A DNA stretch of 10,663 bases from CAMBDR01 sp046597185 (GTDB taxonomy: Bacteria; Pseudomonadota; Gammaproteobacteria; Burkholderiales; Burkholderiaceae_D). The notes under the pieces are model-generated. The model was not told the origin of the DNA and made no database searches. It worked only from the letters and a program-made list of their open reading frames with translations. Each line of letters starts with the position of its first letter. Positions within the stretch are counted from its first letter, which is position 1. A program made the position numbers and the translations under genes. Of this stretch, positions 5,951 through 10,663 are shown piece after piece. The stretch lies in the NCBI GenBank assembly GCA_046597185.1, contig JBKJLF010000738.1:1-10663 (forward strand), read 5' to 3'.

Positions 5951-8900
5951 TTTCGTGACGATGCCGCCATCGCTGCGGTTACCGCACCCGACACCAACCG
6001 GCCGGGACGGATTGAACTTGAGGGCATGCTGCGCCAACGCATTGCGCGCCTTGTCGGCGTTACCGCCGATCAGATCGGGCTGCAGGAGCCGTTCACCTCA
6101 CTTGGTCTCAATTCGATGAAGGTAGTCGAATTGATCACCGGGTTCGGGGCCGAGCTTGACATGAACCTGCCGCCCACCATCGCCTTTGACTATCCGACCA
6201 TCGAGCGGCTCGCCGCGCACCTCTGCGGCACGGCCCCCGCACTTGGCGGCGGCATCGCTGACGGCATGCAGCAGCACTCGGAAGCGGTGGCGATCATCGG
6301 CATGGGCTGCCGCCTGCCCGGGGCCGATACCCCGCAGGCGTTCTGGGAATTGCTCAAGCAAGGCCACTGCACGGTCGGTGAAATACCGCCCGAACGGGTG
6401 GCACTGACCGGTTACGAAGCTGGCCCTGACGACCCGTTCCGGTTTGGCAGCTTTCTGCCCGCCATCGACCGTTTTGACGCCAACCTGTTCGGCATTTCGC
6501 CGCGTGAAGCCCAAAGCATCGACCCGCAGCAGCGCCTGCTGCTGGAAACCGCCTGGCATGCACTGGAAGCGGCCAACATTGCCCCCAACCGCCTGGCCGG
6601 TTCGGCCACGGGCGTGTTTGTCGGCATCAGCGTCAACGATTATTTCCGGCTGCAACGTGCCGCAGGCGCAGGCCAGGACACCTATTCTGGCACCGGCAGC
6701 GCGCTCTCGATTGCCGCCAACCGGATTTCGTATGCGCTCGGACTGCAAGGCACGAGCATGGCCATTGACACCGCCTGCTCGTCCTCGCTGGTGGCGGTGC
6801 ATCTGGCTTGCCGCAGTCTGTCCAGCGGCGAAACCGGCCTGGCCCTGGCCGGCGGCGTCAACCTGGTGCTGTCGTCCGATTATGGCAACATCTTCAGCGA
6901 GGCCCAAATGCTCTCGCCTACGGGCCGCTGCCACACCTTTGGCGCAGCCGCCGACGGCTATGTCCGGGGCGAAGGTTGCGGCATGGTGGTACTCAAGCTG
7001 TTGCGCCATGCCGAACGTGACGGCGACCGCATTCTGGGCGTGATCCGGGGTTCCGCCGTCAATCAGGACGGTGCCAGCAATGGCCTGACCGCGCCCAATG
7101 CGCTGGCTCAGCAACAGGTGATCCGGTCCGCCTTGAATGCCTGCGCCCTGCCGGCCTCGTCCATCGGCTATGTGGAAACACATGGCACCGGTACCCCGCT
7201 CGGCGATCCGATCGAAGTTGCGGCCCTGCATCAGGTTTATGGCGGCAGTGGCAAGCAAGATGATGCCCGTGATGCCGCCATTCCTGATGCCGCACGCTGC
7301 TGGCTGGGCGCAGTCAAGCCAAACATTGGGCATCTGGAATCGGCAGCAGGCATCATCGGCCTGATCAAGGCAACGCTGGTATTGCAACACGGCCAGATTC
7401 CGCCGCTCGCTGTGACGGGCGCGGACAACCCGCAAATCGATTTGTCTGGCAGCCGCCTGGCCATCACCCGCCAATTGCAGCCATGGTCCGGCTCGTCCGG
7501 CGATGACCCTTTGCCACGGCGCGCCGGGGTCAGTTCGTTTGGTTTTGGCGGCACCAATGCCCACCTGATCCTGGAATCGCATCCCGGTGCGCTGGAGAGT
7601 GCCACTTCAAGCGCCACGCCAGGCGTGCAGCCGGACCCGGCTCAGGCATTTTTGATGACCCTCTCTGCGCACAGCCGCCCTGCCTTGCGTGCATTGGCGA
7701 ACAAGTACGCCGATCTGCTGCAAAGCTGTCGCCATGAAGACTTGCCAACCCTGTGCCAGGCACTCCATGGCGGTCGCGCCCATTTGTCCGAACGCCTGTG
7801 CGTCAGTGGCAATGATATCGAAGCGATGGCCGCTGCATTGCGCCAGTACGGGATGGGCAACCTGGCTGCAATCGCTCCCGCCAGCCATGGCCGCATGCTC
7901 CAGCGCCACCGGATTGCCTTCCTGTTTACCGGGCAGGGTGCGCAATATGTCGGCATGGGGCGTGACCTGTATCAGGTCGAGCCGGTGTTTCGCAACCATC
8001 TTGACCGTTGCGATACGATTTTACGCCCCGGCCTTGGCCACTCGGTCAAGGAAATCCTGTTTGGCCCGGACAGTTCCCTGCTTGATGACACGCGCTATGC
8101 GCAACCGGCGATCGTGGCACTGGAACTGGCACTGGCGCAGCTCTGGCGGCATTACGGGGTCGATCCCGAATTTGTTTGCGGCCACAGTGTCGGCGAATAT
8201 GCCGCAGCCTGCGTGGCAGGCATCATGAGCCTTGACGCCGCGCTGGAACTGGTCACCGTCCGCGCCCGCCTGATGGCATCTGCCCCCGGCCAGGGTGCCA
8301 TGTTGAGCGTGGTGGCAAGCGAAGCGTCACTTTTGCAGTGGCTTAAGCAAAGCGGCAGCACACTTGAAATTGCCGCCTGGAACGCGCCTGACCAACTGGT
8401 ATTGTCAGGCCAGGAGCGCGATATCGTACACGCGATTGAAGCGCTCAATGCAGCAGGCATGGCTGCCACCCGGCTCAAGGTCAGCCACGCCTTCCACTCG
8501 CGCCTGATGCAACCCGTAATGGCCGAATTTCGTGCCGCACTGGCCAAGGTGCAATTTCACCCGCCGACCTTGCGCATGGTCGCCACTGGCGGCGGCAATC
8601 CCGGATCGGCCCGCTTCGATCGCGACTACTGGGGCGAGCAATTGCTGCAACCGGTCAGCTTTAGTCAGGCCATTGACAGTCTATGGGCCGCCGGTGCCGA
8701 TACATTTATCGAAGTCGGGCCATTGCCGGTATTGACCAAGCTGGCCGCCAAAACCATTAATGGCGGTACCTTGATCAATTCCATGCTCAAGGACGGCAAC
8801 CAGCATTTGCACTGGCAACAGGCACTGGGTCAACTGTTTGTATCCGGCCTGCAATTGCATTTGCCAACCCCGATTCCGGCGGCACGCCGCATGAACTTGC

Positions 8901-10636
8901 CGCTTTATGAATTTGACCGGGGCAATTACTGGTTCCAGGCACAGGCAAGCGGCAAGCAGGCCATACAGCGCGCCAACCTTGGCACGACCCTGGCCGGAAC
9001 CCGCCTTGAGATTGCAGCGGACGACATCGTCTGCCTTCATGCCAACCTGCCCGACCATGCCAGCCAGTGGCTTGATGACCACCGCCTGCGCGGCGAAGCC
9101 ATCATGCCGGGGGCGGGTTATGTCAGCCTGATGCTGTGCGCCGCCAACGCTGCCGGACTGGACGAGCAAGGGGCACGCCTGAGCTTGCAGGGCCTGGGCT
9201 TGTTCAAGCCCCTGAACCTGAATCAGGGCAATGTGCCGATTCAAACGATTTTGCAAAAAGAGCCGCAACAGCAGCAGAATCAGGCAAGCCGATGGCAAGT
9301 CCGTGTGCTGGCGCGCAGCAGCGACAGCCAGGCATGGGAATGTGTTGCCAGCGCCACCCTGACGGCGGCAGCGCCAGACCAGGCTGCATCGGCTGCATCG
9401 GCTGCATTGGCTGCAACGTCTGCACCAACGGCAAACATCAGCAATGCCGGGCTTGATACGGCCGCGTTTTACGCCCACTGGGCACAGCAAGGGCTCGAAT
9501 ATGGCCCGGCCTTCCGCTGCATCACACAACTGCAACTGGTCTCAAGCGCTGCCAGCCCGGCTGGCGCTCTGTCAGCCGATACTGCCCATGCCTGGCTCGA
9601 ATTGCCCGCCCAAGCCGATTGCGGCAAATTGATCACGATGCTGCATCCGGCCTTGCTCGATGCCGCCTTCCAGAGCGTTGCCGCACTGTTGGGACAACAC
9701 AGCCAGTACCAGGGACTGGCACCGCTGCCAACCGGGATCGATTACCTCGAATTGCTGGGCCCGACAAAGGGGCCACTCCAGGTGTGGACGCAACTGTGCC
9801 CGTCGCCCGCCGACGTGCCGGGCAGTGAGCGCAAAATCACGGCCAACCTGTGGTTGCAAGATGTCAGTGGCAAGCAAGTTGCCGCGATCAGGGGCTTGCA
9901 ACTATCAATGCTGTCGATTGACAGCCTGCTCGGTTTGCCAAAGTTTCATCCGCCCCAAGCACTCGCCACCGAATGGGTGCCACTGTCGGCTGCACCACTG
10001 GCCACTGCAAACAGCGAGCGCATCGGCCCGAGCTGGCTGTTGCTCACCGATGCCTCTACCGACCATCCGCTGCGCGCCAGCCTGGCACTTGATACCGTGC
10101 ACTTGCCGGTCTATCGCAGTGCGCCGGAACAGTTGCAGGAAATCCGGCTCTCGATTGAGCGCAATGCAAAGCTGGTACAAAGTGCCGTCGGCGTCATTGT
10201 GGCCCTGCGCCCCGACCATGCCGATGACGATGCCAGCGTACACGGGCTACTGCTGTGCCGTCAGTTGCAACATTTGTTACTGGCCTTGCGCGACACATCG
10301 CAACTGCCGCCGGGTTTTACCATCGCAGTCCTGACGCGCGCTGCGGTGGCGCTGGCGGAAGATGAGCAAATCAGCCTGTCGCAAGCGGCACTGGCGGCCA
10401 TGCTGCGCTCGGCCGCGCTTGAATTGCCGGGCATGCGGATCGTGCAAATCGATCTGGCGCAGGACTTGGACAAGGCCGATTTCCCGGCCTTGCAACATAC
10501 GCTGGCGCAGGTACTGCCCACTGTCCCGGAAACCCAACTGGCGATCCGCGCGGGCAAGTTGCAAGTGCCACGGGCACGGACGATGGCACTGGATGGGCAC
10601 AGCGCCGAAGTGGCACTGCGCCGGTGCCGCCGGTAA
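4181..10636 (+). CDS. Lipoinitiating type I polyketide synthase (FAAL-ACP-KS-AT-DH-structural KR)
   Basis: A 2151-residue cytoplasmic megasynthase. Domains in order: fatty acyl-AMP ligase (about 1-590), acyl carrier protein (about 605-685), ketosynthase (701-1130), malonyl acyltransferase (1244-1545), dehydratase (about 1605-1915), and a structural (non-catalytic) ketoreductase half (about 1930-2130). Expected role: activate a free fatty acid with ATP, load it on the ACP, then extend it by one malonyl unit. The dehydratase implies an unsaturated product once a ketoreductase has acted. No catalytic ketoreductase, second carrier protein or release domain is in frame. The frame ends at TAA (10634-10636) just where the Rossmann-type ketoreductase should begin, after ETQLAIRAGKLQVPR (2117-2131). 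This points to a frameshift or a module continued on another protein. Such FAAL-first synthases typically start lipopeptide or alkyl-polyketide pathways. The start at 4181 rests on the AGAGG site. Confidence 0.93.
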   Translation: MTFTPVDSNTIGEVLPINFKLINLTIESWANRTPDTPALIFLEDGETETERVSYQQLHQRAGEIAQCLRQRQLVGERVLLLFHSRIDYITAFFGCLYAGVIAVPVYPPRNNYHAERVLAIAHDAQARTVLTMQYLRADIEAKMAALSADAALEILAVDGPEMVSSSVYMNREQLPEQVAYLQYTSGSTGTPKGVMVKHGNLIQNCLYSAKAQGLPEGRCFVAWLPIFHDLGLVHGICLPLTLGGTAVFMPSPVFVQKPLRWLKAISRYRAVYTPAPNFAYELCATKITAVEAATLDLSCWQVALNGAEPIALSTLNKFRAHFAASGFDPATFSSGYGLAETTLLVTSGKHGEMTPVLYLDAEEIKQDKVVLLNPDDPLAKAQVSSGWIMPDPHVKIVNPNTMLECNGTEVGEIWVSGSSNCAGYWRRAQESVETFAATLAATGDTCYIRTGDLGFAHAGQLYVTGRLKDLIIIRGANHYPQDIERTAEDAHPALRKGGWAAAFTLEDAPDAPQLVIVIEVERTERKKVDATEAGLAIMRAVTEKHGIDVDLVVLIDPAGIPKTSSGKIQRRPCKAMMLAGELSEIGRWQRFRDDAAIAAVTAPDTNRPGRIELEGMLRQRIARLVGVTADQIGLQEPFTSLGLNSMKVVELITGFGAELDMNLPPTIAFDYPTIERLAAHLCGTAPALGGGIADGMQQHSEAVAIIGMGCRLPGADTPQAFWELLKQGHCTVGEIPPERVALTGYEAGPDDPFRFGSFLPAIDRFDANLFGISPREAQSIDPQQRLLLETAWHALEAANIAPNRLAGSATGVFVGISVNDYFRLQRAAGAGQDTYSGTGSALSIAANRISYALGLQGTSMAIDTACSSSLVAVHLACRSLSSGETGLALAGGVNLVLSSDYGNIFSEAQMLSPTGRCHTFGAAADGYVRGEGCGMVVLKLLRHAERDGDRILGVIRGSAVNQDGASNGLTAPNALAQQQVIRSALNACALPASSIGYVETHGTGTPLGDPIEVAALHQVYGGSGKQDDARDAAIPDAARCWLGAVKPNIGHLESAAGIIGLIKATLVLQHGQIPPLAVTGADNPQIDLSGSRLAITRQLQPWSGSSGDDPLPRRAGVSSFGFGGTNAHLILESHPGALESATSSATPGVQPDPAQAFLMTLSAHSRPALRALANKYADLLQSCRHEDLPTLCQALHGGRAHLSERLCVSGNDIEAMAAALRQYGMGNLAAIAPASHGRMLQRHRIAFLFTGQGAQYVGMGRDLYQVEPVFRNHLDRCDTILRPGLGHSVKEILFGPDSSLLDDTRYAQPAIVALELALAQLWRHYGVDPEFVCGHSVGEYAAACVAGIMSLDAALELVTVRARLMASAPGQGAMLSVVASEASLLQWLKQSGSTLEIAAWNAPDQLVLSGQERDIVHAIEALNAAGMAATRLKVSHAFHSRLMQPVMAEFRAALAKVQFHPPTLRMVATGGGNPGSARFDRDYWGEQLLQPVSFSQAIDSLWAAGADTFIEVGPLPVLTKLAAKTINGGTLINSMLKDGNQHLHWQQALGQLFVSGLQLHLPTPIPAARRMNLPLYEFDRGNYWFQAQASGKQAIQRANLGTTLAGTRLEIAADDIVCLHANLPDHASQWLDDHRLRGEAIMPGAGYVSLMLCAANAAGLDEQGARLSLQGLGLFKPLNLNQGNVPIQTILQKEPQQQQNQASRWQVRVLARSSDSQAWECVASATLTAAAPDQAASAASAALAATSAPTANISNAGLDTAAFYAHWAQQGLEYGPAFRCITQLQLVSSAASPAGALSADTAHAWLELPAQADCGKLITMLHPALLDAAFQSVAALLGQHSQYQGLAPLPTGIDYLELLGPTKGPLQVWTQLCPSPADVPGSERKITANLWLQDVSGKQVAAIRGLQLSMLSIDSLLGLPKFHPPQALATEWVPLSAAPLATANSERIGPSWLLLTDASTDHPLRASLALDTVHLPVYRSAPEQLQEIRLSIERNAKLVQSAVGVIVALRPDHADDDASVHGLLLCRQLQHLLLALRDTSQLPPGFTIAVLTRAAVALAEDEQISLSQAALAAMLRSAALELPGMRIVQIDLAQDLDKADFPALQHTLAQVLPTVPETQLAIRAGKLQVPRARTMALDGHSAEVALRRCRR
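5990..6235 (+). other. Acyl carrier protein domain, Asn in place of Asp at the attachment motif
   Basis: Residues roughly 605-685 form a small helical carrier domain. The attachment motif reads FTSLGLNSMKVVEL, with the phosphopantetheine serine at Ser645. The residue before it, almost always Asp in 'G-x-D-S', is Asn644 here. The rest (a four-helix pattern ending in FDYPTIERLAAHL) is normal, so the domain is probably active. It would receive the acyl chain from the FAAL and hand it to the ketosynthase. Confidence 0.88.
6281..7570 (+). other. Ketosynthase domain
   Basis: Residues 701-1130, from EAVAIIGMGCRLPGA to FGFGGTNAHLILE (1120-1132). The catalytic triad is complete: Cys866 in DTACSSS, His1001 in VETHGTGTPLGDP, and His1051 in KPNIGHLESAAG. 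It should condense the FAAL-loaded acyl chain with malonyl carried by the module's own carrier protein, which is not in this frame. Confidence 0.95.
7910..8815 (+). other. Acyltransferase domain, malonyl-CoA type
   Basis: Residues 1244-1545. GQGAQ is at 1251-1255, the active-site serine is Ser1336 in GHSVGE, and the specificity motif is HAFHS (1436-1440). HAFH is the malonyl-CoA signature; methylmalonyl enzymes carry YASH. A linker (AARRMNLPLYEFDRGNYWF) typical of the acyltransferase-dehydratase boundary follows. No residue loss is seen. Confidence 0.93.
8990..9930 (+). other. Dehydratase domain (double hot-dog)
   Basis: Residues about 1605-1915. The first catalytic motif H-x3-G-x4-P is HRLRGEAIMP with His1634. 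The second is HPALLDAAFQ with Asp1827 and Gln1831. LEYGPAF marks the middle of the second hot-dog. Both catalytic residues are present, so it is predicted to be active. A repetitive Ala/Ser stretch separates the two halves (encoded around 9382-9417). Confidence 0.9.
9382..9417 (+). repeat. Four tandem 9-bp units inside the dehydratase coding region
   Basis: ggctgcatc occurs at 9382-9390 and 9391-9399, then ggctgcatt at 9400-9408 and ggctgcaac at 9409-9417. The unit length keeps the frame and encodes an AASAASAALAAT-like run that should be a surface loop between the two hot-dog halves. Copy number may vary between strains without breaking the gene. Confidence 0.8.
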
Positions 10637-10663
10637 TGAGATAGCTGCTGTCTCGGCGCAGTG
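10623..10663 (+). other. Possible out-of-frame continuation of the synthase
   Basis: Past the point where the synthase frame turns into RRCRR and stops, the frame one base on reads GAAGNEIAAVSAQ to the window edge without a stop. Removing one C at 10621-10622 would fuse it as ...AEVALRGAAGNEIAAVSAQ. This looks like an ordinary inter-domain linker, but only 13 codons are visible. Confidence 0.4.

Noticed and set aside
6098..7582. 494-codon open frame on the minus strand opposite the ketosynthase region
   Set aside because: It lies wholly antisense to ketosynthase sequence with all catalytic motifs. Its translation is Gly/Ala/Gln/Arg-rich with no recognisable domain, as expected for a shadow of GC-rich coding DNA.
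8681..9535. 284-codon minus-strand frame including a Cys/Ser/Arg repeat (CSQCSRCSRCS)
   Set aside because: The Cys-rich run is just the antisense reading of the 9-bp repeat in the dehydratase; the sense strand explains the sequence.

Overview
The window looks like a piece of a Gram-negative, probably betaproteobacterial (Burkholderiales-like) chromosome. The basis is a GC-rich coding style, an outer-membrane beta-barrel gene, a LolA-like periplasmic protein, and a MacB/LolD-type ABC transporter beside a large type I polyketide synthase. The taxon is inferred from style only; no RNA gene or other marker is present. Every gene I can support lies on the + strand.

Region 1 (1-3791) is a tightly packed envelope/transport operon. 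In order it holds the end of an FtsX/MacB-type ABC permease, an exported LolA-like 'outer membrane lipoprotein-sorting' protein, an outer-membrane beta-barrel protein, the ABC ATPase, and a TetR-family regulator. A tandem array of eight 8-bp units bridges the permease stop and the ribosome binding site of the LolA-like gene. The barrel gene appears frameshifted at its very end: one extra C hides a textbook C-terminal beta-strand ending in Phe. The shift lies at the foot of a perfect 21-bp inverted repeat.

Region 2 (3792-4180) is an AT-richer control region. It carries a 39-residue single-helix membrane protein with a strong ribosome binding site, two candidate promoters (one coinciding with an inverted repeat that could be a TetR operator), and a possible 44-codon leader ORF ending one base before the start of the synthase.

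Region 3 (4181-10636) is one giant gene, a lipoinitiating polyketide synthase with domains FAAL-ACP-KS-AT(malonyl)-DH-structural KR. The expected chemistry is activation of a free fatty acid as acyl-AMP, transfer to the ACP, and one malonyl extension; dehydration would require the ketoreductase expected downstream. The reading frame stops where the catalytic ketoreductase should begin, 27 nt before the window edge. The sequence past the stop reads plausibly in another frame, so a frameshift or a split module is suspected.

The joint picture, which is inference, is the upstream edge of a lipid-polyketide (or lipopeptide) biosynthetic cluster. The ABC/LolA-like/outer-membrane operon and its TetR regulator may serve export, self-protection or envelope homeostasis. 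No CRISPR array, tRNA, rRNA or insertion sequence was seen.
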